A stretch of 64,000 nucleotides of DNA from Mycobacterium sp. SM1 (GTDB lineage Bacteria > Actinomycetota > Actinomycetes > Mycobacteriales > Mycobacteriaceae). Positions 1 to 12,132 of this stretch are shown in pieces (the first letter of the stretch is position 1; each line of letters begins with the position of its first letter). Location of the stretch: NCBI RefSeq assembly GCF_018361265.1, contig NZ_JAFLNH010000001.1, positions 1,116,001 to 1,180,000 on the forward strand. Direction: 5' to 3'. Both the position numbers and the translations under genes were made by a program. The notes beneath the pieces were generated by a model. It was not told the DNA's origin. It did no database searches and saw only the letters and a program-made list of their open reading frames with translations.

Positions 1-129
1 TACGTCGTCACCGCTGCTTGCTGGCTCGCCGCGGGTAAGAGGATCGGTCAGCGCCTCCGCTTTCCCTGTCTGCTGTTCTGTCTTGGTGCGTCCGCGCTGC
101 CATCCGCTCGGTGCTGGTGGTTGGCTCAT
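1..129 (-). CDS. 5' end of an unidentified protein, cut by the window edge
   Basis: An ATG at 127-129 on the minus strand opens 43 codons without a stop before the window edge. The N-terminus (MSQPPAPSGWQRGRTKTEQQ...) is hydrophilic and rich in Pro, Gln and Gly, with no signal peptide, so it looks like a disordered cytoplasmic leader. The promoter region to its right carries a CGATAT-type palindrome, which would suit an autoregulated gene. I do not recognise the family; what is visible is too short to assign a function. Confidence 0.45.
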   Translation of the reverse strand, partial: MSQPPAPSGWQRGRTKTEQQTGKAEALTDPLTRGEPASSGDDV

Positions 130-169
130 GGTCGTAGGTCGCTTTCCCACAGGAGACGGCACATCATTC

Positions 170-189
170 CGATATGTAACGATATATCG
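170..189. promoter_or_regulatory. CGATAT-repeat palindrome, possible operator
   Basis: CGATAT occurs at 170 and again at 180, ten bases (one helical turn) apart. The second copy lies in the perfect 10-bp palindrome CGATATATCG. The element sits between the truncated minus-strand gene at the window edge and the vapC remnant, in an A/T-rich pocket of an otherwise G+C-rich region. It could be an operator for the minus-strand gene; no binding protein can be named. Confidence 0.4.
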
Positions 190-193
190 AATA

Positions 194-373
194 CTATCGC
201 CATGCAACCAAGCCGGCCGATCCGGTCTTGATGGCGATTTCCCAGGCTGAGGCCGCGGAGACGAGCAGGTCGTTGTTGTGGTCGGCCAGTTGGTCGCGAA
301 CAGACGACGGGATGCGCTCGGGCGCTGCGACCAGCCCTAGCAGGAGGTGTGTGTCGAGCAGAATTGCCGTCAC
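194..373 (-). pseudogene. Truncated VapC-type PIN-domain toxin remnant
   Basis: From a GTG start the 59-residue product begins VTAILLDTHLLLGLVAAPER and later reads SAASAWEIAIK, the N-terminal half of a VapC PIN ribonuclease. The first acidic residue (LLDTH) and the helix with the conserved Glu (WEIAIK) are present. The frame then drifts (TGSAGLVAWR) and stops. Family members are about 125-135 residues, so the second half with the remaining catalytic acids is missing. No VapB-like antitoxin reading frame lies upstream. This is most likely a dead, orphaned fragment. Confidence 0.7.
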
Positions 374-407
374 GGCGCCCACTCCCGACACGCCGTCGGA
401 CGGGCGC

Positions 408-437
408 GGCCCGGCGCCCTCTGGAGAGCGCCGGGCC
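408..437 (-). terminator. Strong GC stem-loop, likely terminator of the proline-rich membrane gene
   Basis: A perfect 10-bp stem (GGCCCGGCGC at 408-417 with GCGCCGGGCC at 428-437) encloses a 10-nt loop. It lies 25 bp past the stop of the minus-strand membrane protein gene and before the vapC remnant. There is no U-tract, which is common for mycobacterial terminators. Confidence 0.55.
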
Positions 438-461
438 GCATCCGATTGCCTGACGTTCGGG

Positions 462-800
462 TTAAGGGGCCGACGGTGCGATGGAGGCCGGCGGCTGGCC
501 GGGGCCGGGAATCTGGCCGCCCGGCCCACGGGCCGGGCCTCCCGGTGTCACCGGCCCTGGCCCCCGGTGCGCATGGCGCGGGTGAAACACGGCGTTGTGG
601 TGCTGGTGACGGGGAAGGAAGTGGTGTGGCCCAGCGTGCCTGCCCAGGACGAAGCCGCTAAAGAACACGACCGCGACGACGAACACGGTGCCGGCGACGA
701 TCGCCACCCAGGCCGCAGCCTGGTAGAGCCGATTGGGTTGGTGCGGTGCAGTAGTGACGGGCGGGGTTCGCCCGGTGATGGGTTCTGGTGTTTCGGTCAT
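462..800 (-). CDS. Proline/histidine-rich single-pass membrane protein (Rv3706c-like)
   Basis: The product is 112 residues with a short hydrophilic N-terminus, one hydrophobic segment at about residues 28-52 (AAAWVAIVAGTVFVVAVVFF), then a His-rich stretch (HHFLPRHQHHN) and a Pro/Gly-rich tail. Length and position next to the DUF4185 gene match H37Rv Rv3706c, a conserved proline-rich protein of unknown function. Topology is probably N-in with the His/Pro-rich tail outside; the His cluster might bind metal, which is inference only. A terminator-like hairpin follows the gene. Confidence 0.7.
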   Translation of the reverse strand: MTETPEPITGRTPPVTTAPHQPNRLYQAAAWVAIVAGTVFVVAVVFFSGFVLGRHAGPHHFLPRHQHHNAVFHPRHAHRGPGPVTPGGPARGPGGQIPGPGQPPASIAPSAP

Positions 801-849
801 GTCTCACACACTGTCCGGCAAACCATAGCGGTGACTATGTGCTGGCTAT

Positions 850-875
850 GCAATTGCTATGAGGCAATTGCTATG
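850..875. repeat. Direct repeat of a 12-mer, period 14
   Basis: GCAATTGCTATG occurs at 850-861 and 864-875. Each copy contains the palindrome GCAATTGC. The pair sits in the 86-bp gap upstream of the minus-strand proline-rich membrane gene, so it may be an operator for that gene. Confidence 0.5.
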
Positions 876-886
876 GGCAAGCTCGC

Positions 887-2044
887 CTAGCTTTGCTCGG
901 GCTTATACGGGTTGACGGCAAACTGGATGACCCGGTAGGGCGCACGGGCGCGCGGATCGGTGTTGTTCCACTGGCTGACAAATACCCGCACTTCGTCGAG
1001 TGTCGAGCCCGGCGAGATGTAGCCGCCATAGGGCTGCGCGAGCCGGTTGTCGTAGGGTGGCGGCAGGCTGTCGGCGGGTTCAGGCCACTCGTCGTGCCGC
1101 ACCACCGTGGTCACCGGCGCGGTGCCCAGCGCCGTCGGGTCATCGGCCACTCGGATTTCCATGTCGCCGGTGCTGGCGTTGAAATACGACAGCACCGCCT
1201 TGCCGTCGATCTGCTTGAAGCTCATCTCCCCGACCTTGTCACCCCACAACGGCGTGGGCGGCTTGTTCCAGCCGCCGTCGGACGCCCAGCCCTGCCAGCG
1301 GGAGCGGTCGGTGAACGCCTCCGGCGTGGCGCGGTACAGCACCACGGGCTGGGTGCGCTCAAAGCTGTCGGCCACGATGTACACCCAGCCGCTCGGAGAG
1401 TCGGCGGTCGGGATCGGGTCGTAATATCCGCTGATCTGCGTCTGCCGGCCATCCTGGTAGGACGCCTCCCGGATGGATCCGGGAACTGTCGGCCAATTAC
1501 CCTCCGCGGGGTTGGCTTTCACCAGCCGCGAATTCTGCGGCACCAGGTTGACGGCGGTGGTCACCAGCAGGTAGCTCTGGCGGTTGATTTGCACCACACC
1601 GGCGGGCAGCTGAGATGCGCCCGGTGGCGTGGGGTCGGCCAGCAGAGGCTTATCGACGCCCATGACGCCGAAGTAGCGCACCCCAGCCGGGTTGTCGACG
1701 GAGCCGGTCTCGACACGCAGCGCGATCGGTGCGTATCCCCGGCCGAAGCCAACCCCCTGCCCCGGGAAGCTGTCGCCGCAGATTTGCAACACTCCGGCGG
1801 GGAATTCCATGAAGGCGCACAGGTCGGTGGCGCCGATGCCATAGTCACGGGTGGGGGTTCCGGTGCCGGCTGCCGGGCCGATGCGCAATACCTCACCGGG
1901 CGCCAACGGCTGCAAGATCGGCTCGGGCCTGGGTGCGGGAGGATCGGCATTTGCCGCCCATACTCCTTGGGGTACAAGGAAACACGCCATCGACGCGGCC
2001 ATCAGCGATGACCGTGTGACCCGGCGGGCGTGGGCCGAGCTCAC
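887..2044 (-). CDS. Secreted DUF4185 protein (Rv3707c-like)
   Basis: The 385-residue protein starts at a GTG just 7 bp after the asd stop; upstream in-frame starts would overlap asd. It begins VSSAHARRVTRSSLMAASMA and continues through a hydrophobic stretch to ...VWAANADPPAP, a signal peptide with a cleavage site near AxA. The mature part carries repeated short hydrophobic/aromatic strands (FPAGVLQICGDSF, YLLVTTAVN, GWVYIVADS, AVLSYFNASTGDMEIRVAD), consistent with the five-bladed propeller fold proposed for DUF4185 proteins. Many actinobacterial members are described as secreted and possibly glycan-active; the substrate is unknown. It is co-directional with ask-asd and probably at the end of that transcript. 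Confidence 0.75.
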   Translation of the reverse strand: MSSAHARRVTRSSLMAASMACFLVPQGVWAANADPPAPRPEPILQPLAPGEVLRIGPAAGTGTPTRDYGIGATDLCAFMEFPAGVLQICGDSFPGQGVGFGRGYAPIALRVETGSVDNPAGVRYFGVMGVDKPLLADPTPPGASQLPAGVVQINRQSYLLVTTAVNLVPQNSRLVKANPAEGNWPTVPGSIREASYQDGRQTQISGYYDPIPTADSPSGWVYIVADSFERTQPVVLYRATPEAFTDRSRWQGWASDGGWNKPPTPLWGDKVGEMSFKQIDGKAVLSYFNASTGDMEIRVADDPTALGTAPVTTVVRHDEWPEPADSLPPPYDNRLAQPYGGYISPGSTLDEVRVFVSQWNNTDPRARAPYRVIQFAVNPYKPEQS

Positions 2045-2051
2045 CCGCGGG

Positions 2052-4360
<2,309 letters not shown>

Positions 4361-4532
4361 TGTCACCCTCTCGGATTCACCAGCATCGCTGGGTGTAGGT
4401 CCACAACAGGATACGTGGGCCCGTCCAGCGACAACGCGGGCCAGGCGCGGCACCCGGCGCGCCGGTGAACGCCGCCGGTGGCACCGGCACCCCCGGGCCG
4501 GACCGGCGTTTCGGTAGCGGGACCCGCCGCGG

Positions 4533-4538
4533 TAGAGT
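4533..4538 (+). promoter_or_regulatory. -10 element TAGAGT of the leuA leader transcript
   Basis: TAGAGT ends 7 nt before the GTG of the leader ORF, so transcription is expected to start at that GTG, giving a leaderless leader-peptide mRNA. No convincing -35 was identified. Confidence 0.6.
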
Positions 4539-4545
4539 ACACACT

Positions 4546-4587
4546 GTGCAGCGGGTGCTCCTTCTTGGACGCCGCGGCGGGGTCTGA
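4546..4587 (+). CDS. Leucine-rich leader peptide of leuA (attenuator)
   Basis: Starting at a GTG 7 nt after a -10 hexamer, 13 codons read [13 protein letters not shown] and stop. Three consecutive leucine codons (CTC CTT CTT) precede an Arg/Gly run. A hairpin capable of attenuation starts three bases after the stop codon, and leuA follows 79 bp later. This is the architecture of transcription attenuation by charged tRNA-Leu. Leucine attenuators upstream of leuA have been proposed by comparative genomics in actinobacteria, so the class is known; assignment here is from sequence alone. Confidence 0.7.
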   Translation: MQRVLLLGRRGGV

Positions 4588-4589
4588 TC

Positions 4590-4632
4590 CGGACCGGCTT
4601 CCCGTCGCGGGTGTTGGCGATGCGCCGGTCTG
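4590..4632 (+). promoter_or_regulatory. Attenuator hairpin in the leuA leader
   Basis: GACCGGC (4592-4598) pairs perfectly with GCCGGTC (4624-4630), extended by a G-U and a C-G pair to nine base pairs. The loop contains a smaller GTCGC/GCGAT-like arrangement that could compete for pairing. It starts right after the stop of the leucine leader peptide, where ribosome stalling at the Leu codons could change folding. No long U-tract follows (only CCCTTTCCC), so the mechanism could be Rho-dependent or translational. Confidence 0.55.
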
Positions 4633-4633
4633 A

Positions 4634-6544
<1,911 letters not shown>

Positions 6545-6593
6545 ACCGCACTGAGTTCGGTTGTCGAAGGCCGCCGCTTTCGCCGAACCGTGG

Positions 6594-7589
6594 TCAGAAC
6601 AATGCGTACTGTCCCCCTGCCTGTCCCCCTGCGGCCCTCGCGTCGGCGATCTGCGGTGTGCACGTGCCGGCGACGACGTCCTCGGCGTGCGCCATGAAAT
6701 ACCCATCGGAGACCACCGGCACGCCCAGCTGACGGGCCAGATGACCGTTGCCACACTCGGGACAGGGCTCGTTGCAGATCACCAGCGAGGTGTCCGGGTC
6801 GACGGTATCGGCATAGGCCAACCCAGCATGCAGGATGCGCTCGATGAGCTCCTCTTGCGTCCGTGTCACCTGCGCTGTCAGCGCCACTCGCATCCCTTGG
6901 ATCAGCGGCTTACCCCGGACATACCGGCCCGGGTTGAGATAGGGGCACGGCATCCGTGACGCCAGCATCTTCAGTGGTCGCAGCTCCTCGTGGGTGACCC
7001 GGCCATTGGGCCAGTAATGACGGGTGACCGGACGCACGGGCAGCCACACACCACGCTCACGAGCCCGCCTCAGCGCCGCGGGAAGAACCCGGCTCAGCAC
7101 CAGCGCGTCGTCGAGCGCGTCATGCGGTCGCTGCTGCGCTACGCCCCAATACGCGGCGATCGTCTGCAACCGCAAATTGTCAACACCGAGGTCCAACCGG
7201 CGGGCCAGTTCGACGGTGCACATGACGGTGTCGACCGGCAACTCCGCACCCGCCATCTCGGCCTCGGCGGCCAGGAACGCGTAGTCGAACGCGGCGTTGT
7301 GCGCGACTAGGGTGCGGCCGCGCAGCAATTCGACCACCTGATCGACGATCTCGGCGAACCGTGGCTGGTTGTCGAGCATCGCGGCGGTCAGCCCGTGCAC
7401 ATGGGTCGGGCCGGGGTCAACCCCGGGGTTGAGCAGGCTGACGACGGATCGCTCCAGTCGCCCGCCGGCGTCCAGGCCGAGCGCGGCCAGGCTGATGATC
7501 CGCGCCTGACCGGGCCGGAAACCCGACGTCTCGACGTCGACGACGGCCCAGCCCCCGCTGGGATCGGTGGCCGGCCGACCCCAGCTCAT
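6594..7589 (-). CDS. DnaQ-family 3'-5' exonuclease with C-terminal BRCT domain (Rv3711c-like)
   Basis: The start was set at the ATG giving MSWGRPATDPSGGWAVVDVE, which has GGAAGG upstream; an earlier in-frame ATG adds an unconserved 23 residues. The product has 331 residues. The exonuclease domain holds VDVETSGF (Exo I), HNAAFDYAFL (Exo II) and RPHDALDDALVLSRVL (Exo III with His and Asp), the DEDDh active site. After about residue 215 follows a region ending in a BRCT-like domain (MRVALTAQV...TSLVICNEPCPECGN...LGVPVVSDGYF). H37Rv annotates the homologue as a DnaQ/epsilon subunit, but the BRCT tail suggests a repair role; mycobacterial DnaE1 proofreads with its own PHP domain. Confidence 0.88.
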   Translation of the reverse strand: MSWGRPATDPSGGWAVVDVETSGFRPGQARIISLAALGLDAGGRLERSVVSLLNPGVDPGPTHVHGLTAAMLDNQPRFAEIVDQVVELLRGRTLVAHNAAFDYAFLAAEAEMAGAELPVDTVMCTVELARRLDLGVDNLRLQTIAAYWGVAQQRPHDALDDALVLSRVLPAALRRARERGVWLPVRPVTRHYWPNGRVTHEELRPLKMLASRMPCPYLNPGRYVRGKPLIQGMRVALTAQVTRTQEELIERILHAGLAYADTVDPDTSLVICNEPCPECGNGHLARQLGVPVVSDGYFMAHAEDVVAGTCTPQIADARAAGGQAGGQYALF

Positions 7590-7768
7590 CCCCGGGCCTT
7601 CCACCGGAGCATCCGCATGAATTGAGGATGGCACGCCGCACCGACGTCGCCGGGTCACGCTGACCCGTGTCGTGAACGTAAGACGTGTCGCACGCTTCGG
7701 CCCACTACCTCGGCCAAATCGCCCTGCTGCGACGCCGCCTCTGCCGCAGCCAGGTGTTCGGCGCGCTT

Positions 7769-7774
7769 TAGACT
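7769..7774 (+). promoter_or_regulatory. -10 element TAGACT of leaderless murT-gatD
   Basis: TAGACT is separated by 6 nt from the murT GTG, fitting a leaderless transcript. No Shine-Dalgarno sequence precedes that GTG. Confidence 0.55.
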
Positions 7775-7780
7775 GCGCCG

Positions 7781-9079
7781 GTGATCACCACCCGGGCACG
7801 TCTCGCCCTCGCCGCAGGGGCGGGCGCGCGATGGGCGTCGCGGGTCACCGGGCGCGGCGCCGGAGCGATGATCGGTGGTCTGGTCGCCATCGCACTGGAC
7901 CGCTCGGTTCTGCGCCAGCTCGGTGCCGGGCGGCGCACCGTCATCGTCACCGGCACCAATGGCAAGTCGACCACCACCCGGATGACCGCCGCCGCCCTGC
8001 GGACGTTGGGCGTGGTGGCGACCAACGCCGAGGGCGCCAACATGGACGCCGGCCTGGTGGCCGCCCTGGCCGCGGATCGCGACGCCAAGCTGGCGGTGCT
8101 GGAAGTCGACGAGATGCACGTGCCGCACGTCTTGGATGCGATGGAAGCCGCCCTCGTCGTCCTGCTCAACCTGTCGCGCGACCAGCTGGACCGCGTCGGC
8201 GAGATCGCCGTCATCGAACGCACCCTGCGGGCCGGTCTCGCCCGGCACCCGAGGACCGTCGTCGTCGCCAACTGCGACGACGTGTTGATGACGTCGGCGG
8301 CCTACGACAGCTCGCAGGTGGTGTGGGTGGCGGCGGGCGGCGCGTGGTCACGCGACTCGGTCAGCTGCCCGCGCAGCGGCCAGGTCATCGTTCGTGAGCA
8401 CGGCCAGTGGTATTCCACGGGAGCGGATTTCAAGCGGCCCAACCCGCACTGGTGGTTCGACGACGACACGCTTTATGGGCCCAACGGGCTGGCGCTGCCG
8501 ATGCGGCTGGCGCTGCCCGGCTCGGTGAATCGCGGCAACGCCGCCCAGGCGGTAGCCGCCGCCGTCACGCTGGGGGTGGATCCGGCGAGCGCGGTGACGG
8601 CCGTGTCAAGGGTCGACGAAGTCGCCGGACGCTACCGGACTTGGCGCCTCGGTGAGCACGTCATCAGGCTGCTGCTGGCCAAAAATCCCGCGGGATGGCA
8701 GGAGGCGCTGTCGATGGTGGACACGCACGCGGACGGGGTGGTGATCGCCGTGAACGGGCGAGTTGCCGACGGCGAGGACCTGTCGTGGCTGTGGGACGTG
8801 AGCTTCGAACGGCTGGCCGATCAGCCCGGCGGGCCACGAGGCGCTGGCGCCTCCCGAGGCGAAGCCGACGAGGATAAGCGGCGCGAGCACCCCCCGGTGG
8901 TAGCCGCCGGCGAACGGGGCACCGACCTGGCGGTACGGCTTGAATACGCCCGCGTGCGGCACACCCTGGTGCACGACCCGGTGGCGGCCATCGCGTCATG
9001 CCCGCCCGGGCGGGTGGAGGTCGTCGCCAACTACACCGCGTTTCTGCAGCTCCAACGGCGCTTGGCGCGGCTCAAATGA
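7781..9079 (+). CDS. murT: Lipid II isoglutaminyl synthase subunit MurT
   Basis: With GatD it amidates the D-Glu alpha-carboxylate of lipid II to D-isoglutamine at the cytoplasmic face. It is a Mur-ligase-like protein with the ATP loop GTNGKSTTT (residues 58-66) and the central-domain motif LNLSRDQLDR. The MurT Cys-rich insertion is degenerate (SCPRSGQVIVREHGQWYSTG keeps one Cys). The C-terminal part has ERGTDLAVRLEYA. An extra segment at about residues 350-375 (PGGPRGAGASRGEADEDKRR) makes the protein 432 residues instead of about 413 in H37Rv; its DNA contains an inverted repeat (8838-8853). The stop overlaps the gatD ATG (ATGA), so both subunits are translationally coupled. Confidence 0.92.
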   Translation: MITTRARLALAAGAGARWASRVTGRGAGAMIGGLVAIALDRSVLRQLGAGRRTVIVTGTNGKSTTTRMTAAALRTLGVVATNAEGANMDAGLVAALAADRDAKLAVLEVDEMHVPHVLDAMEAALVVLLNLSRDQLDRVGEIAVIERTLRAGLARHPRTVVVANCDDVLMTSAAYDSSQVVWVAAGGAWSRDSVSCPRSGQVIVREHGQWYSTGADFKRPNPHWWFDDDTLYGPNGLALPMRLALPGSVNRGNAAQAVAAAVTLGVDPASAVTAVSRVDEVAGRYRTWRLGEHVIRLLLAKNPAGWQEALSMVDTHADGVVIAVNGRVADGEDLSWLWDVSFERLADQPGGPRGAGASRGEADEDKRREHPPVVAAGERGTDLAVRLEYARVRHTLVHDPVAAIASCPPGRVEVVANYTAFLQLQRRLARLK

Positions 9080-9819
9080 CCCGCGTGACCGACTCGGCGG
9101 TGCGGATCGGGCTGGTGCTGCCGGACGTGATGGGCACCTACGGCGATGGTGGCAACGCGGTGGTCCTGCAGCAGCGACTGCTTTTGCGGGGCATTGCCGC
9201 GGAGATCATCGAGATCACGCTGGCCGACCCGGTTCCCGAGTCGCTGGATCTCTACACGCTGGGCGGTGCCGAGGACTATGCGCAGCGACTGGCCACCCAG
9301 CACCTCATCAGGCATCCCGGGCTGCAGCGCGCCGCCGCCCGGGATGTGCCGGTGCTGGCCATTTGCGCGGCGATCCAGGTGCTCGGGCAGTGGTATGAGA
9401 CCTCGGCGGGGGAGCGGGTCGCGGGGGTGGGCCTGCTCGACGTGACCACGTCACCGCAGGCGAAACGCACCATCGGCGAGTTGGTCAGCGAGCCCGTGCT
9501 GGCCGGCTTGACCCAGCCGTTGACCGGTTTCGAAAACCACCGCGGCGGGACGGTCCTGGGTGCCGGGGCGTCGCCGCTGGGCGTGGTGCGCAAGGGCACG
9601 GGCAACCGGCTGGGCGATGGCTTCGACGGCGTGGTGCAGGGCAGCGTCATCGCCAGCTACATGCACGGCCCGTGCCTGGCCCGCAATCCCGAGCTGGCCG
9701 ACCTGCTGCTGACCCGAGTGGTTGGCAAGCTGGCGCCGCTGGAGCTCGCGGAGGTGGAATTGCTGCGCCGCGAGCGGTTGCGGGCGCAGGCGCCTAAACC
9801 ATGGCGCGCCGGCCGGTGA
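9076..9819 (+). CDS. gatD: Lipid II isoglutaminyl synthase glutamine amidotransferase subunit GatD
   Basis: This class I glutaminase (CobB/CobQ-like GATase) releases ammonia for MurT. The start ATG overlaps the murT stop. The 247-residue protein has the early motif [20 protein letters not shown], the nucleophile Cys98 in [11 protein letters not shown], the substrate loop [10 protein letters not shown], and the catalytic His in [17 protein letters not shown]37Rv Rv3713 (annotated cobQ2) is the same protein; the partner murT shows the role is peptidoglycan amidation and not cobalamin synthesis. The 3' end overlaps the convergent recR by 26 bp. Confidence 0.93.
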   Translation: MTRVTDSAVRIGLVLPDVMGTYGDGGNAVVLQQRLLLRGIAAEIIEITLADPVPESLDLYTLGGAEDYAQRLATQHLIRHPGLQRAAARDVPVLAICAAIQVLGQWYETSAGERVAGVGLLDVTTSPQAKRTIGELVSEPVLAGLTQPLTGFENHRGGTVLGAGASPLGVVRKGTGNRLGDGFDGVVQGSVIASYMHGPCLARNPELADLLLTRVVGKLAPLELAEVELLRRERLRAQAPKPWRAGR

Positions 9820-10405
9820 GCGCGCGGCCTAGCGTCAACTCGTCGGCAAACTCCAAGTCGCCACCCATCGGTAGTCCGGATGCCAGCCGCGTCACGGTCA
9901 GCCCCGGAATATCGCGCAGCACCCGCAGCAGGTAAGTAGCGGTCGCCTCACCCTCGGTATTGGGGTCGGTGGCGATGATGACCTCGGTGATCTCCGCACC
10001 GTCGGCCGGCTCGCCGATCCGGTTGAGCAGCTCGCGGATGCGCAGCTGCTCGGGGCCGACCCCGGACAGCGGGTCCAGCGCACCGCCGAGCACGTGATAG
10101 CGACCGCGGAATTCGCGGGTGCGCTCGATGGCCTGAATGTCTTTCGGCTCCTCCACAACGCACACCTGCGAGCCATCACGGCGCGGGTCGGCGCAGATGC
10201 GGCAGCGCTCGGCGTCGGAGACGTTGCCACACACCGCGCAGAACCGTACTCCGTCACGAACCTTCGCCAGCACCGCAGTCAGCCGGTCGATCTCCGGCGG
10301 CTCGACAGATAACAAGTGAAAAGCGATGCGCTGCGCGCTTTTCGGCCCGATACCCGGCAGCTTGCCGAGCTCGTCGATCAGGTCCTGGACCGGTCCTTCG
10401 AACAA
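9794..10405 (-). CDS. recR: Recombination mediator protein RecR
   Basis: RecR works with RecO/RecF to load RecA on gapped DNA. The 203-residue protein has the N-terminal helix-hairpin-helix ([17 protein letters not shown]), a four-cysteine zinc finger ([19 protein letters not shown], about residues 56-74), a Toprim domain ([15 protein letters not shown]...[18 protein letters not shown]) and the Walker B-like C-terminal region. It lies 1 bp after the ebfC-like gene, the usual recR neighbour in many bacteria. Confidence 0.96.
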   Translation of the reverse strand: MFEGPVQDLIDELGKLPGIGPKSAQRIAFHLLSVEPPEIDRLTAVLAKVRDGVRFCAVCGNVSDAERCRICADPRRDGSQVCVVEEPKDIQAIERTREFRGRYHVLGGALDPLSGVGPEQLRIRELLNRIGEPADGAEITEVIIATDPNTEGEATATYLLRVLRDIPGLTVTRLASGLPMGGDLEFADELTLGRALTGRRAMV

Positions 10406-10406
10406 C

Positions 10407-10742
10407 TCAGGACTCCGGGATGCCTAGCGCGCTGCCCATCCCACCGGCCAGCGGTGCCAGCCGGGCCTGCGCCATGCTGGTGACCTGTTTGGACGCGTCG
10501 GCCAGTGCACCCACGATCAAGTCCTGCAAGGTTTCGATGTCCTCGGGGTCCACGACTTTAGGGTCGATCTGCACCGCTACCACCTCACCGTTGCCCTTCG
10601 CCGTGACCTGCACCAGGCCCCCGCCGGCTTGACCGTGTACCTCGGTGCGGGCCAGCTGCTCCTGGGCTTCGACCAGCCGTTGCTGCAGCTGCTGCGCCTG
10701 GGTGAGCAACGCCGCCATATCGGGTTGGCCTCCGGGTTGCAT
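10407..10742 (-). CDS. YbaB/EbfC-family nucleoid-associated protein
   Basis: The 111-residue protein starts [20 protein letters not shown], with an AAGGGA ribosome-binding site upstream. It has the family layout: a long N-terminal amphipathic helix ([17 protein letters not shown]), a beta sheet ([18 protein letters not shown]) and a C-terminal helix ([14 protein letters not shown]). EbfC proteins are dimeric DNA-binding proteins of the nucleoid. Adjacency to recR, and dnaX nearby in this region, is conserved in many genomes. Confidence 0.9.
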   Translation of the reverse strand: MQPGGQPDMAALLTQAQQLQQRLVEAQEQLARTEVHGQAGGGLVQVTAKGNGEVVAVQIDPKVVDPEDIETLQDLIVGALADASKQVTSMAQARLAPLAGGMGSALGIPES

Positions 10743-10828
10743 GACGGTTCCCTTGCAGTGTGGTCTCGACTTGGTGTCACCTGCGGTTCTCACGCGGTTC
10801 GAGACATCTAGCGTAGCCGGCGTCACGC

Positions 10829-10834
10829 TAGGGT
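10829..10834 (+). promoter_or_regulatory. -10 element TAGGGT of leaderless ami1
   Basis: TAGGGT lies 6 nt before the GTG start of the amidase gene; there is no ribosome-binding site. Confidence 0.55.
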
Positions 10835-10840
10835 AGCGCA

Positions 10841-11602
10841 GTGCACGCGCTCGTTTGCCCACGTGTCGGCGTCGCAATGGCCGCCGGTGTACTCCTCGGT
10901 GCCTCGATGCTGAGCATCCCCGCAGCAACCGCGATGCCCGCAACGATCGCCGGCATGATCGTGTTCCTCGACCCCGGGCACAACGGCGCTAACGACGCCT
11001 CCATCACCCGCCAGGTGCCCAACGGCCGCGGCGGCACCAAGGACTGTCAGGCCAGCGGGACCTCGACCAGCAGCGGCTATCCGGAGCACACGTTCGCCTG
11101 GGACACGACACTGCTGATCCGCTCCGAGCTGAACGCGCTGGGGGCACGAACCGCCATGTCACGCGGTGACGACACGTCAGTGGGCCCGTGCGTCGATGAG
11201 CGCGCGGCCATGGCCAACGCGGTGCACCCCAACGCGATCGTGTCCATCCACGCCGACGGCGGCCCGCCGACCGGACGCGGTTTCCACGTCAACTACTCGG
11301 CCCCCCCGCTCAACCAGGTCCAGGCCGGCCCGTCGGTGCAGTTCGCGCGGATTATGCGCGACCAGCTGGCCGCCTCGGGTATTCCGCCGGCCAACTACAT
11401 CGGTCAAAACGGCCTGTACGGGCGATCTGACCTGGCCGGACTCAACCTGGCGCAGTATCCGGCGATCTTGGTGGAGTTGGGCAACATGAAAAACCCTGCC
11501 GACTCGGCACTGATGGAGACCCCCACGGGCCGGCAGAAATACGCCGACGCCGTGGTTCGTGGCATTGTGGGCTTCCTGGGTACGCAACCGCAGGCCCGCT
11601 GA
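10841..11602 (+). CDS. ami1: Zinc-dependent N-acetylmuramoyl-L-alanine amidase Ami1 (Rv3717-like)
   Basis: It cleaves the MurNAc-L-Ala bond of peptidoglycan in the periplasm and takes part in septum resolution. A signal peptide spans about residues 1-31 ([22 protein letters not shown]). The Amidase_3 fold shows zinc ligands His47 (LDPGHNG), Glu82 (YPEHTF) and His137 (VSIHADGG), and catalytic Glu212 (VELGNM). These fall exactly 12 positions after H35, E70, H125 and E200 of the H37Rv enzyme, so the protein has 12 extra N-terminal residues if the leaderless GTG is the true start; an internal ATG at codon 13 is the alternative. Length is 253 residues, with no cell-wall-binding domain. Confidence 0.93.
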   Translation: MHALVCPRVGVAMAAGVLLGASMLSIPAATAMPATIAGMIVFLDPGHNGANDASITRQVPNGRGGTKDCQASGTSTSSGYPEHTFAWDTTLLIRSELNALGARTAMSRGDDTSVGPCVDERAAMANAVHPNAIVSIHADGGPPTGRGFHVNYSAPPLNQVQAGPSVQFARIMRDQLAASGIPPANYIGQNGLYGRSDLAGLNLAQYPAILVELGNMKNPADSALMETPTGRQKYADAVVRGIVGFLGTQPQAR

Positions 11603-11603
11603 G

Positions 11604-12041
11604 CTAGCTTTCGAGCTCCTTCTTCAGGTTGGCCAACACCTCGGCCTGGATCTTCTTCAGTCCCAGCGGCGCAAAGGTCTTTTCGAAGAAACCCTTGACA
11701 CCGCCCGCGCCGGTCCACGACGTCTTCACGGTGACACTGCACCCGGCTCCGGCCGGAGCCACCGTCCAGTTGGTGACCAGGGAGGAGTTCGCGTCCTTTT
11801 CGATCACGGTGTGCCCGGCGACGTCGACGCTGGCTTGTACGTCACGGACACGTGATTTGGTGGCGTGCAGTTTCCATTTGGCAACCGTGCCCGGACCCTT
11901 GCCGCCCTGCACCACCTGATACTCGCTGAAGTGCCGGGACAGGATTTTCGGGCGGACGGTCTGATAGTCGGCGAGGGCGTCAAGGACGGTTGCCGGCTCA
12001 GCGTTGATCACCACGGTGCTGGCTGCGCTGATCTGTCCCAT
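11604..12041 (-). CDS. SRPBCC (START-like) family protein (Rv3718c-like)
   Basis: The ATG chosen gives MGQISAASTVVINAEPATVL, preceded by GGGGAG. At 145 residues it spans one helix-grip fold typical of polyketide cyclase/SRPBCC proteins: N-terminal strand plus first helix (AEPATVLDALADYQTVRPKI), a central beta sheet (VAKWKLHATKSRVRDVQASVD, VTNWTVAPAGAGCSVTVKTSW) and a long C-terminal helix. Such proteins bind hydrophobic ligands; the ligand is unknown. It is convergent with ami1 (1 bp between the stops) and divergent from the FAD oxidase gene. Confidence 0.85.
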   Translation of the reverse strand: MGQISAASTVVINAEPATVLDALADYQTVRPKILSRHFSEYQVVQGGKGPGTVAKWKLHATKSRVRDVQASVDVAGHTVIEKDANSSLVTNWTVAPAGAGCSVTVKTSWTGAGGVKGFFEKTFAPLGLKKIQAEVLANLKKELES

Positions 12042-12119
12042 ATGGCAAGACTCCCCTGTCCTCCGTCGCGGTAGCGGCACGCTGGGTGTCGGCGTCGTGC
12101 ACGAGCCGCCCCTGGGCAC

Positions 12120-12125
12120 TAGGGT
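12120..12125 (+). promoter_or_regulatory. -10 element TAGGGT of the FAD oxidase gene
   Basis: TAGGGT ends 7 nt before ATG 12133 and 4 nt before GTG 12130. The 7-nt spacing of a leaderless start favours the ATG. Confidence 0.55.
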
Positions 12126-12132
12126 ATATGTG

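Noticed and set aside
228..890. Long plus-strand open frame opposite the vapC remnant and Rv3706c-like gene
   Set aside because: Composition is Arg/Gly/Asp-rich without a domain; the minus strand carries recognisable genes.
893..2011. 372-codon plus-strand frame opposite the DUF4185 gene
   Set aside because: A high-G+C shadow; the His/Arg/Gly-rich product lacks any motif.
10407..10943. N-terminally extended EbfC starting at 10943
   Set aside because: The extra 67 residues cross the divergent ami1 promoter and start and have no family similarity; the ATG at 10742 has a ribosome-binding site.
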